Shown: positions 22,700 to 33,321 of the stretch, piece after piece | Position numbering within the stretch: position 1 is the stretch's first letter | Layout: the number at the start of each line of letters is the position of its first letter | From: Calycina herbarum | Lineage: Eukaryota; Ascomycota; Leotiomycetes; Helotiales; Pezizellaceae | Assembly (NCBI GenBank): GCA_001414485.1 | Contig: LLEY01000007.1 | Span: 372,001-436,000 of the forward strand | Reading direction: 5' to 3' | Length of the DNA stretch: 64,000 nt | Made by a program: the position numbers and the translations under genes | Notes under the pieces: model-generated | The model's database searches: none | Seen by the model: the letters and a program-made list of their open reading frames with translations, nothing else | Told to the model about the DNA's origin: nothing

Positions 22700-25152
22700 A
22701 GAGTAATAACAAAGTTTGTTTTAATGCCTGGCTCAGGGTGCGGTGAAAGTCAACCGCGACACCTTGCCTAGGCAAGAGAACTGTTGATGGTTCTTCCAAA
22801 TTGTCTCAAAAGTAGGTAGGTGGGTACACGAGGAAAGAGCGACCCATCCTCACCGTTGTCATCCTCGAAAATAAAAAATCCCGCATCAGAATGAGGGAAG
22901 GAGCAACCCTATTTTTCCCCCCTTCGTTCCCGTCTTTCGCAAGGCTGGTATTTGAGGAAAGAGCGACCGCCACCCATTTCTCATGTCCGTCTCTCGAGAG
23001 AGCTTTTCACGATGGCTTTTAATCTCCAGCAATTTTCTCAACTTCCACGAACCTTGAGGGCTCCCCAGTTTTGAAGTCGTTCACGTGCTCACCCGCTCCA
23101 GGGACCCTCCTTCCACTTTGGCTATCACCTGCATATTTGTTGCACATCGCAATCGTCGCCCTTTTTTGCTGCCCGCTTTTCGAGGCTTTCTTGCCTGAGA
23201 TTTGTGGATAATTTTGTTGAGGATGGGGGTTTGATTGGTTCAGTGGGGTGAGCGCCTCATTGTGATTTGGGGCAGGAAATAAAAGGGCGTTATTACCCCT
23301 CTTTTTACTTCTGCGAATCAGAATGAGGGAGGTTGGGGAGAAATGTGAGGAATTAAATGGAGACTTGATGCAGTTTCAATACGCCCTATAATTTGTTATG
23401 TATTTCTACTCTGTGGAAGAAAAGTCTAACGTACGATTTGCGTTCTGTAATGCAGTGATAATAGCCCGATGAACGACGCCACAGCGGTGGAAAAATTATT
23501 GTTGGGTAGGTCGTCGTACCTTCTGCTATCGTACGATAGGACTCATCTGCTTCAAGGAACCTTTGTTGATATCTAAATTCAATACTTTGATCCAGCTTTA
23601 TGGAAAGAATCTCATGCCGGAAATAAATATGACATTTGTAGATTTTCCGCTAAAGGAAAATGAAGGCTTATGGCTGCCCAAAGTTTTGACAGCTTCAGGG
23701 TAAAATTTAATACCTACCGGGTTTATAGACGGAAATCATGTCATTGGTTTTGAATTATCTGGAGAAAAGAAAATTGGAAATTGCGGGTACTTGCATATTT
23801 ATTGTGGTTGTCGAGCCTGAGTTAGTCTATGGGTTATTGTAATGACTATAAAGCTCCCTTATAGCAATATGAGTAGTTTGAGCTCTGTGACTTGTAAGTG
23901 TTCACTTTTACGTTCGCTTCGAATACTCGGAGTACATTTGTCGTGAGACAATGGACCAAACACTGAATTATTCATAACCGAAACTCGGAATTCCGTGTGT
24001 CAAATCCCGCCGTCCACTACGTTTTAACTAGCTGCATTCATCAATCAAAATGAAGTTATTCGCTATTGGTTCACGGTGGTGTGGTTGGTAAATAATGCCA
24101 GCGATAGTAATCATTTCGACAATAATGCCAGCGACAGTAATCATTTCGACAATGATTTCAGTGATAGTAATCATTCCGACCATTTCGCATTGCCAGGTGA
24201 CCTAAAACACCACCATAGTTTCGTTTTGCAATCACTTTATCAATCCTCCCACCGGCAGAGGTCTTGTTTTAACCTTCTCAGCAAGTTTCGATTGTTTGGT
24301 GATTGCAAAGGATACTCCTTAATTAAGTAGGAAACCTCTCCCTTTTAGGTTGGACATACAATGTATAGAGAAAAGTGTATAATGTACTAAAAATGGATGT
24401 TTTTGGGCCGAAACCAGTACTCTAAGCGAGTCTAGGTATGCCTAGGTCTCACGACGATGTTGGTTTCCTCAGATGAATCAACCTTTTCAACAGGTCAGCC
24501 TTTGAAAATTTCCATTCATATCCATTTGTGGGTGCACCTTTTTGGGTACCTATGCAGCTCGTAATTGGTGAGACATTTTTATTCACTCAAAATTGCAAAC
24601 TACTAGTCCTATGCAAATTTCAATGCTGGGTAAGAAAGACGATCTCCAAATAGTAAGACTATTTAGATCACAAAAGCTTCATATTCGTACCTGAGAAGAA
24701 GACGGGTGGTATCTGACTTCGTATTATGAGAGTTCGCTGTACGTGAAAATTTACCTTTGTACTTCTAGCTTATTTGTAAAAGCTGCACGCCTTCTTAGTA
24801 CAATGACACTCTTTCACTGTCTGACTTGCAGTATGCCATTCTCTAGGCTCCATTTGCTGCTTTTGTTTACGGCTGCTCTCTCTTTCGGCTAGCTTTGGAT
24901 GTAGCATAAGTCACAATTCAATTAAACCAGACAAATTTATACGTTTTCTACTTAATTAAGGGACATTTCTTATGAATCGATTGTTTTATAATTAAGCCGA
25001 TAATGACACAACGAGATATTGAACCGCCGAGACGGTGGGACGAGGTTCGTAGCGTCTTTTCATTTATAAAGTTCCACAGTTTCTCGATATCGAATCCCTC
25101 TTCATCACACTCAACTATCCTACAATATTACCCACACACACCACTCGCAAAA
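22700..25152. other. 2.4 kb intergenic, one short tandem repeat
   Basis: No gene is supported here. A plus frame at 24076-24330 consists mainly of the 30-bp tandem repeat listed separately and has no further motif. GTGAGC/ATGAGGGA-like phrases recur around 22820-23340 (GAGGAAAGAGCGACC twice, AGAATGAGGGA twice), hinting at old low-copy duplication. Confidence 0.5.
24091..24180. repeat. 3 x 30-bp tandem repeat
   Basis: Three consecutive 30-bp units at 24091, 24121 and 24151. The first two differ at one base and the third has several changes. In the plus frame each unit reads NNASDSNHFD-like. Confidence 0.92.
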
Positions 25153-26161
25153 ATGTACTCAGTGATAGTCCTCGGAGCGACTGGCGTGATCGGTGTTGAA
25201 CTCGCCCATGAACTATCGGTCCAAAAATCGCATTTCAAGCGAGTAGCATTTCTCACTCCCCTCGCCGACGCCGGGCCGGAAAAGGAAGCTCGATACACGA
25301 AAGTCGAACAGCAACTAGAACGCGTGGTAGGAAGTCTTTCCGACCCAGCTTCTTACAAGGGTTTCGATATTGTGATTTCAGTTGTGGGTGATGCTTTGTG
25401 CGCTCAACAGCACGAATTCATCGATGCGGCTTTTCAGGCTGGCGTAAAGCACTTTTTTCCGGGAGAATGTAAGTTTACTTATGACCTGAAGAAAGAAAGG
25501 TTTCTTACATATTGATACAGTTGGTGCTGACCTCACTCACCCAAAGGTTCGCAATGAACCCTATTGGGAGGATAAAATTGCCACACGAAAACATCTCGAG
25601 AAGAGAGTTAGGGAGGATCCTTCTCTTGGGTATACCTATATCATGGTCGGACTCTTTTCCGAGGCCTGGTTCGCATACAATATCTTAGGATTATCCGAGG
25701 ACAAGAAGTCCGCCAATTTCGTCGGACACCCTGATGCGAAGATCACAACAATTTTGACTTCAGAGTAAGCACAACATTCTCTTCTTGAAAAACATTACTA
25801 ATAAGCGCTTAGTGTAGCGAAATTTACTATCGCCTCTCTTCTTCCCACTCATCTCACTTCCCTAGCTGGTCCTCGTGAGCTTAGGTTTGAAGGCTCTACT
25901 ATCACTTTCCGTGAATTTTTTCAAGCACTGGAGAAGTATACGGGACCGATTAATGTGAATTACATCACTTATGAAGAGAGCTTCAAGGTTGCGGAGGAAC
26001 TTTGGGAGACAGGTATTTTCACGTTTCCGCGTAAATTTTTGAGTGCTCAGAGGGGACTTGGATTCGGAGGTGGTGCGAACTTGGTTACCCTTAATAAGGA
26101 ATACCCTGAAATCGTAGCTGTGGGGTGGCGGGAGTTTGTGAAGAGTTCACTGGGCAATTAG
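25153..26161 (+). CDS. NmrA-like / isoflavone-reductase-type NAD(P)-dependent oxidoreductase
   Basis: Three exons (25153-25468, 25521-25764, 25813-26161) give 302 residues, usual for this family. The N-terminus MYSVIVLGATGVIGVELAHEL carries the GxxGxxG dinucleotide loop of an atypical short-chain dehydrogenase. Next come VGSLSDPASYKGFDIVISVVG and FIDAAFQAGVKHFFPGE-FGAD. The active-site Lys/Tyr of classical SDRs is not obvious, as usual in NmrA-like proteins. The acceptor at 25811-25812 was preferred over the later TAG because it keeps SDVAKFTIASLL in frame. The role may be redox metabolism or NADP sensing; the substrate is unknown. Confidence 0.85.
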
Positions 26162-26744
26162 TGGTTTAGGAGGAACCATGGGTTCTGGGAGGTTGAGATT
26201 GATGCGAAGTTACGTAGGATAACGTGTGGGATTAATATTTTCCACTCCCTGGAAGGTTTAGACAATCAAGGATGAATCAACACTTAGTAAACTTGCCTCT
26301 TATGTTTTCTAATTGTTCTCGGAAATTCTTTAGCCTTAAGAGGATAGACTGAGCTTTAATTTGAAAATTTAAACTGGAGTACTTATGCCACAATAGACCT
26401 ACGGTAAATCACCCTTCCTGGCTCTTTCTCTTAGCAAATCAATGTAGTCACTACTCGAGTGCTATTTTGTTCGCTTTCATATATCCGATATAGCTATATC
26501 CGTGCTGCGAGAAATCGGATGTCGGCTCGGATGCTATGGAGTCTTGGTACCACACAGGAACACCCAATTGTGCGGTTTTACGATTCCTGTGCGACCTACT
26601 CGGGACATCCATCAATGCTAGCGGGAGAGAGAACTCATTATAAGAGAAGCCAATTTCCCCATCCAAAATAAAATCCAAAAAACACAGCTCCTCACCAAAC
26701 TCCAAATCATCACCAGACAATCCCTTTCTCAATCCCTCGCAAAG
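26162..26744. other. intergenic between the NmrA-like and DJ-1-like genes
   Basis: 583 bp with no supported gene. Overlapping short frames on both strands near 26451-26732 lack motifs. It should contain the promoter of the DJ-1-like gene. Confidence 0.5.
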
Positions 26745-27531
26745 ATGGCACCCCTCCAGTTTGGCGTCCTAATGATTCCATACCAGGTCACCGATGTATC
26801 AGGTCCACTTGACATCCTCTCCAACGCATCCAAACAATTCCTCAACTCCCCTAGTGCCAAAGCCCTTCTTCAAGGAGACTACGACCTCGACCCCGTGGGA
26901 AAAGACAAAGAGACCTTCATCAATATTGGAGATCGAGGGATTGATATTAAATTCCATCATATAGGGCCAACTATGGAACCAGTTACTCTCACGGCTGGAT
27001 TCTCGGTAAATCCAACTACGACTGCTGAGAAGTGTCCACCGCTGGATTATTTGATTGTTGGTGGACCGGATACTTCTGAAAACCATTTGACTCCCGAGTT
27101 TCTGAGGTTGTTGAAAGAGCATGTTGCTGCTGGGAAGGGACTTTTTCTTACGGTGCGTAATTTTTCTCTTTTTCGTCCGTTGTCAGGAGGACGAGCCCTC
27201 TCGCCTATTTTTTCTGGAAATCAAAACAGATGCTAACTCTTTATAGTGCACGGGAGCACTTGCTGTTGCTTCTTCCGGAGTATTGGATGGCAAGAAAGCG
27301 ACAACGAATCATGTTTGTTTAGATGTTGCAAAGGCACAGTTTCCTAAGGTCAGCTGGGAGAAGGACCAATGGGTTGTTGATGGGAATATTTGGAGTGCTG
27401 GGGGCGCTTGTGCCGGGATGGATATGTTTGCTGCTTGGGTCAGGAAGAATTATGATGCTGATGTTGCGGAGATTTCGAATAGGATGTTGGATTTTCAACC
27501 TAGGGGTTTAGATAAGAAATTTGTTGAGTAG
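26745..27531 (+). CDS. DJ-1/PfpI (ThiJ) family protein
   Basis: Two exons, 26745-27152 and 27247-27531, give 230 residues. Motifs are FGVLMIPYQVTDVSGPLDIL at the N-terminus, LDYLIVGGPDTSE and the nucleophile region LFLT-CTGALAVASSG. The elbow Cys is the first residue of exon 2. Later come TTNHVCLD and GNIWSAGGACAGMDMFAAWV. The arrangement resembles the isonitrile-hydratase-like/ThiJ group more than the glyoxalase Hsp31 group. The enzymatic activity cannot be assigned from sequence alone. It is co-oriented with the NmrA-like gene 583 bp upstream. Confidence 0.88.
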
Positions 27532-28183
27532 TGGGCCATACAGAACTTCAACAAAAGCAAAGAAAAAGTTTGGGCATACTGTTATACTATAAGGGGTTGG
27601 AAAGCGGTGGGTTGTGGATTTTAGGTCATGATGAACTCGCTTCGCGACATTGCAACAAGACGAAAATTGAAAGCTGCAATGGTATATCAATTTCACTCTT
27701 ATGCAAACCAGTTTAGGGAGCAGAATGATTTCCAGAATTCTTGGAAATTCTCTTCAAAATGTTTCCACCCAAGGGGCACAGCTATCCGTTCACAAAAGAA
27801 GTAGCGGGAAGAAGGGAAGCCATGAGCTTTAAATCAAGCAACGTTTAAACCAACGCATTTGAACAGTGCGCTGTTTCAACAATGGCCACAACACCGATAT
27901 ATCGCCTACCATTCATCTATCATTGAAATAGCGGTATTTTTGATTGTATAAACAAATCCCGTATAACAAATGACACTCAAGCTACGGACATCGCCCAACA
28001 ATGGCTACACCCCTTTGGGGAACCGAAAGTCCAAGCCATATTGGCACTCAACCACTATAGTAACAAGGAAAGGAAGAGCAACAAAAATGAGAAGCAAAAT
28101 AATTATGACTGAAATGCAGCGAAGTATTCCACTGTCCTGAGATAAACTACCAAGTCAGCGTGAGACTATTTCCCCGTCATCTA
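27532..28183. other. intergenic between the DJ-1-like gene and the amidase remnant
   Basis: 652 bp with no supported gene, repeat or RNA. Confidence 0.5.
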
Positions 28184-29289
28184 TTAAGCACATTCGAGTA
28201 TACTTTTCTTTGAGACATATGTATCAGCTTTGGCTTCATGCTTCAGAATGATCTCCGTGGTTTCAACCAGGTCGGCGACGTATTTGGCCATAACGCCTGC
28301 ACTATCCAGGCTCTCACTGATACGAAACTGGCCGTCAGAGTAGACGTTTCCATTGGTTGGTTTGAAGGAGTATAAAGATGCTCTTCCGGCAGGATTGCTG
28401 AGAGATTCAGTTCCCAAAAATACTAGACTATACCCAGCCGCGACACCGACAGTAGAGCCTGTGGAAGAACTACCGGGAGCCTAGCAGTCGAAATGAGACG
28501 CATAAGATACTGCGATGGACTTGATGCTTACGGGAGGGCCAAGTTTTCCATGGTCTATGGTAGGTTCGCCTTCTACGTACGCCGATTTGATCTGGCCCCC
28601 GAAAGCCGACCAGCCGCTAATGATATTGTTCCCCTTTCTTGAATTTAGCGAAATCATCATTATGGGGAGAACTTTCACTTACTTGAACTGGCAGAATCCC
28701 TGGGTAGAATGCCTGTTCAGTATCTGCACGACGCACAAATCACATCTGGGGGAATTTGAACTTACAGTGAGATTGGTTTTTACCGATGATTATCAGACCC
28801 TTCTCGATCAGCTGGGCCACAGAGGTTGATATAAGCCAGTATGAGAGGAAGTTAACCTTGTGTTACCTTTTCAATGATTGTGGCGCTTGTGCCTGGTTTC
28901 GAATTCAAAAGTGCAAAGCTACCAACGGTTGTGGGCATTCCCAGGTCAGGCAGGATGCGTTGCAATAGCGTCCTAATCGCATTTTTAATACAACATCGAA
29001 CGGCGTTCGCAGGGGGACACACTTTTATCGAAATTGGAATGCCATGAAGATGTCCCAGGCTTCTGCCTTCTTCACGTTCCCTATCAAGATAAGCTGCTCT
29101 TTCAAGCAGGATCTTCTCGGGTGCAAGAGAACAGACAGCTCGTAGGTTCAAGCCCTCGCGGTCCTGCTGTTTGATATGCGCAAGAATGACCTTGATAAGA
29201 TTGACGCTATTGAGCTCTTTTTTAACGAACAGGATCTGAAGATGCCGGGCGTCATATGCCAGAACCTGGTGAATGATCAAAGGTGGCAT
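28184..29289 (-). pseudogene. amidase (amidase-signature family), truncated and frameshifted
   Basis: Minus-strand pieces reassemble in amidase order: LHGIPISIK near 29010-29040 (catalytic Lys), LGMPTTVGSFALLNSKPGTS, then LIEKGLIIIGKNQSH, ISGWSAFGGQIKSAYVEG and APGSSSTGSTVGVAAGYSL with the Ser-rich catalytic segment. Last comes GTESLSNPAGRASLYSFKPT and a stop at 28184. Introns between blocks are plausible (for example GTAAGC at about 28531 and the acceptor near 28483). The KDAIATHPA-to-DLGMPTT junction near 28960-28970 needs a one-base shift. The C-terminal half, about 200 residues, is missing. I judge it a dead fragment; the family's usual length is about 530-580 residues. Confidence 0.7.
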
Positions 29290-29734
29290 GATGGTGCTGT
29301 GTATAATTTAGGAATTCGGCGAGAATCCCGACCGAGCTTACATTGCAGAACAAGACGCCAGACGAAAGGGTTCAAAAGGACGAAAAGAGCAAGCACTGCC
29401 CACAGGAGACGTCAGTAACAGATGGAGCAAATGGAACAGGCGGGGATGCTTCTGCGGCGGGCAGCGACAGCGCTCGAGAAACGACCAAGAAGGAAGCTGA
29501 GGAAGAGGCGCAGTAGCTGGGAGATGTGGCTAGGATCTAATTAATGTAGGTATATAATAATGTAAGACCAAATCTGCGATCAAGAACGAACCTTTTCCAA
29601 ATAGTCAATAGTCTGGCACTTTCTCTTTCCGTTACACAACTTTTTAATAAATTTCAAGTAGCAGAACTACTTAAAGTCTAGAAATATGTATAGATTACGC
29701 TATTCTAAGTAGTAGAGCTACTTAAGTATATTAT

Positions 29735-30866
29735 TTATGGATGATTTTGGGAGTTGGCCGATACAGCTTGCCGCCAACAATAGCTAAGATGTCTTCAAAG
29801 CATGCATCAAAGCGGCCGGCGACATTACCGTTGTCGACAAACTCAATTGCACGGCGTTGCATCACGCTGCTATATATGGTAACGCGGATATTGTCGAGTA
29901 TCTTTTGGAAATCATGAGGCCGGGAGCAGTTAAAGACACCGATATAGAGGAATGGACACCACTGTGCTGGGCGGCGAAAGGGGTTACTAAAAACTTCGAA
30001 TCACGAGAGAACTACGGATAGGTTAAAGATCATCAAACTTCTGCTTGAGCAAAAAGCGGACCCCTTGGCGCAAGGGATGATTAGAAAGGATAAATATTCA
30101 ATTCTCAAAATTGCCAAATATGGTAACGCGGACCCTGAAATAATTACTCTCCTGAAAAGAGGCATTAGTTGAGAGGGTGGTAGAAGATACTCGAAGGAAA
30201 GTGCGGAGGCACGCCATGACAACTCTTACAAGCACGTGAAGCCAGAGGCCCCAAAAGAAAATACTACGACTGTTGCCAATGAGTAAGTTTCCTTCCCCAT
30301 TTCCAGATCCCACGCGTGAGCTTTAGTCATTCCTCTCTGTACAACTACCTTGTCGAAAATTTTACGAGCCATTCTGGGATAAACGCCTGGTTTTTCCAAT
30401 GACAGATGTCATCCGAGATGGCTTAGAAGAAAAAGAGACGCGATTTCTCCATTCTCCTAGATACTCTCGAATAATAACTGCTATTCAATCTTCAACAAAG
30501 CAAACGATTGGCTCGACAAACTTTCTTGCCTCTAGCTCCATCCTACTCTCCTTGAAATGTTTACTAATACAATCCATCTAGACAATACGTGGTTTTGCAT
30601 ATACCTGCAAGACCTGCATCCACTTGGACTCCTGCAACAAATGTTACCATCGACGAGATATCATTCATCAGGCAGAAAAGTACCTAGACCATGAGTTTGA
30701 GGAGATAGGGTCGGAGTTTGATCCTACCCCTCCCCATAGTAGAAAAAGCTCCAAGTCCTCGTCTTCTTCCTCTTCTTCGGGGTGGGGAGTGGATTCTGAT
30801 GACGAGGGAGCGAAGAAGGCAGAGAATGGGGTCAATAAGGAGGAGGAGGAAAGTGATGATAATTAG
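29735..30866 (+). pseudogene. ankyrin-repeat / ZZ-type zinc-finger protein, decayed
   Basis: The plus strand shows ankyrin-like blocks: WPIQLAANNS, then an in-frame TAA near 29788, DVFKACIKAAGD, NCTALHHAAIYGNADIVEYLL and EWTPLCWAAKG. After a stop near 30018 and a frame change, LKIIKLLLEQKADPL and KYGNADPEIITLL follow. A TGA lies at 30170-30172, but the frame continues into a Lys-rich linker ending at a GTAAGT near 30281. A later exon from about 30582 gives CKTCIHLDSCNKCYHRRDII then YLDHEFEEIG, a ZZ-type zinc finger with the HEF motif, and a Ser-rich acidic tail ending at 30866. Ankyrin plus ZZ proteins are common in fungi, so one ancestral gene is likely. The exact exons are not reconstructable by eye. 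Confidence 0.6.
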
Positions 30867-32379
30867 AATTTGTATTTGGGAGAAATGGGAGGTGAGGTGC
30901 GGGGAGGTGAATGGATATATGTATGTTTAAGCGAGGTGATGATTGGGGTGTTTACATTGCAAACAAATTCGAAATATGAAAATACGTCCGCCCCTTGCAC
31001 AAAAATCCAAAAACTAGCTTTCATTGATTTCATGTAGGAAAGAAATATTATTCAAGAGTATAAACGTGCTACAATTTCCCAGATAGTCAAAATAACAGTA
31101 CAAGGCTTAGGAGAAAAATTGATCACGATTTTCGATTACTTCGGACATTTCTGCATAAAAAGGTGAGTGGTCACCTATGTTGAGAACTCTCGAATTATAT
31201 AATCTGGATCATGGTGGCAAGGACTCCTGGTGTTGGAAAATAAAACAGAAGACAAGAATATGGAATTGAGATTACTGTTGCAAAAAAAAAAACAACCCAT
31301 GAGCTGACTTATCGGAGAGCTTTCTCAATTACTTTATAGTGTTATTCTAAGTGGCCAGAGTATGTAAAGAAAGGGGGACAGATCACGTGGCTTAACTAAA
31401 TCAAGAGCACCTGGCACCACAAGAGTAGTTCTGAGATCTCGGCGCAAACAACAGCAAAGGAAAATTGAGGTTGAAAGTTATTAGCTAACCAGCGAAACCG
31501 CTAGAAGAAAATAGAGTCAGCTACTAGATGACGAGTAAGCTACAAGTAAGCTACCACAAAGACAAAGTAAAATTTGAAGAAGATTTTTTTTTGATACAAG
31601 AGTAGATCCAATTGAGCAAGCAACCGGTTGACAAGTAAGCTACAAGAATTGAGTTGACCGAAGTAAGCCACTAGATGGCGAGTAAGCTACATAAGTTTGC
31701 GTAAGCCACGAGTAAGCGTAATCCGTGAATCAACCACATAACCTACGTAAACTATGAGTAACCCACAAACTCACACCATCATAACTTCGGGTTGTTGAGG
31801 CTAAAGTCTGGAGTCCTTAACTACTCCAAACATTTTGTTAACTTTAAAATATGTAGGCAGTGAAGGCAACTGGGTGGCTTTTTTCTGACTATTCGTAGGG
31901 TACCTACTAATGGTCACCTTCTACAATTTATTTTTGGAACAAATTGCTGAGAACCCCGAGTGTACTGTTCTAAACAGCACTGGTCAACCGTGGAGATGAG
32001 AGATCTGTTACCTCTTCCAAATATAAAAATCCCCTCCCAAGCATGTCTCGACATATGAGAAAGTCTACGGGACAGCAGAAGCAGAAAAAGAAATGATACC
32101 ATGCAGCATGGTCCATCGTCAGGCAGTAAAAAATTTGATTTTTGATACAGTCTGATGTCCTTGGGAGATATCTCTTTATTTGTACAATATTCTACACCAA
32201 CATACCCATTTTATACAACCCATTACATAATTCCCAATGGCTTCAACACCTTCTCCCGGGCAACTTCATTTGCAACCGCGCCTCCTCTATGTAAACCAAT
32301 TGCACCGATTATCGCGTATAAAGATGTCGCCATAATCACCGCATCGCCGGAGAAAGTAAGTTTTTCGGGCTATTGATCA
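30867..32379. other. 1.5 kb gene-free stretch with a scattered 9-bp motif
   Basis: No gene is supported. AGTAAGC(T/C)AC-like phrases recur about seven times at 31533-31715. A minus frame at 31914-32102 has no motif. Confidence 0.5.
31533..31715. repeat. degenerate dispersed repeat of an AGTAAGCTAC-like motif
   Basis: The phrase AGTAAGCTAC or AGTAAGCCAC/AGTAAGCG occurs repeatedly with irregular spacing of 10-90 bp. It is a weak, decayed simple repeat. Confidence 0.5.
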
Positions 32380-33092
32380 TTAGTCTCGTCCATCAGAAAT
32401 TTCCAATATGTTCCTTACATCTTTCGGTTGCCACCTCACAATGTCCCGCATCCCAACTCTTGTAGCCAATGCGGATAGCTTGTGTTTTGTCAAGAATCCC
32501 CCGACCGGTGCATCCTCCAAGTTTGCCAGTCCCTGTAACGCCGGGTGTTGTTGTTTACGACCTTTGACCATGCTTTGAGTTTTCGTGAGGGTGGGCGAGT
32601 TCACTAATGCTAGATTTGCTTGCAGGGTGAGTAACCGTCGACCTGTAACCAATAGTCAGTATGTGAGGCCATTAAATTGCCTCGAGAGCCCGTACCAAAG
32701 AAGGCGAGCCTATCATTGAATCCTCTCCGTCCCTGATCAAAACTTTTGTGCGTAATAGCCAGCCATTTGAGCTCTTCAGTAAGGACTTTTTCTCCCCCAG
32801 GTCCCAGAAAGTTGGCGTAGAACTTGTCTAATCGTTCCGGATCGCTATTGCATTCCCATGGCTTCCGACCATCTTTTGGCTTGTAAGGGTATGGGGCCTT
32901 CATCTCCTCTGGAGTATATGACCATCGTGGCCGCTCTTCTCTATCTTTTCCCAGTTCGACTACTGATCGGGGAGAGGTTGTTGAAAGGTTTCGGGGGGTA
33001 GGCGTTCGGGAGAGGGAGCTGGCGCATTCACAGCTCGATCGAGTTCGTTTTATGGCACTTTGAAGTGATCTGCATGTCGTCCTTGAAGTCAT
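32380..33092 (-). CDS. mitochondrial large-subunit ribosomal protein mL57 (MRPL15 type, RNase III fold)
   Basis: Two exons, 33092-32696 and 32642-32380, give 219 residues. The N-terminus (MTSRTTCRSLQSAIKRTRSS) is basic and Ser/Arg-rich, as in mitochondrial targeting peptides. The core LKWLAITHKSFDQGRRGFNDRLAFFG-RRLLTLQANLAL is the helix pair of the RNase III-like fold seen in fungal mL57. The Glu/Asp cleavage signature of true RNase III is absent, consistent with a structural role. Splicing across 32643-32695 restores FFGRRLL. It is divergent from Rtt109. Confidence 0.85.
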
Positions 33093-33321
33093 TGTGTCCT
33101 AATTCCTCAATATTTACTGCCTTCGAGATGTCGAATGTGGTTGTCGCAGGTGTCTGCTGTGGTGTTTAAGCTTCAAGCTTCCACAATTATTTTGTGGCGC
33201 TAATGCTATTTTGGGAATAGCGTAAAAATCGCGTCTCCCAAGTTCCGACCTAGTCGCGCTCTGATAGCAACCAACCACTGCTCACCTACAAATCGCATGA
33301 ACATGAGCTTCGGGTTTTGGT
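33093..33321. promoter_or_regulatory. divergent promoter region of mL57 and RTT109
   Basis: 229 bp between two start codons facing away from each other; both promoters must lie here. This is inferred from layout; no box element is evident. Confidence 0.45.
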
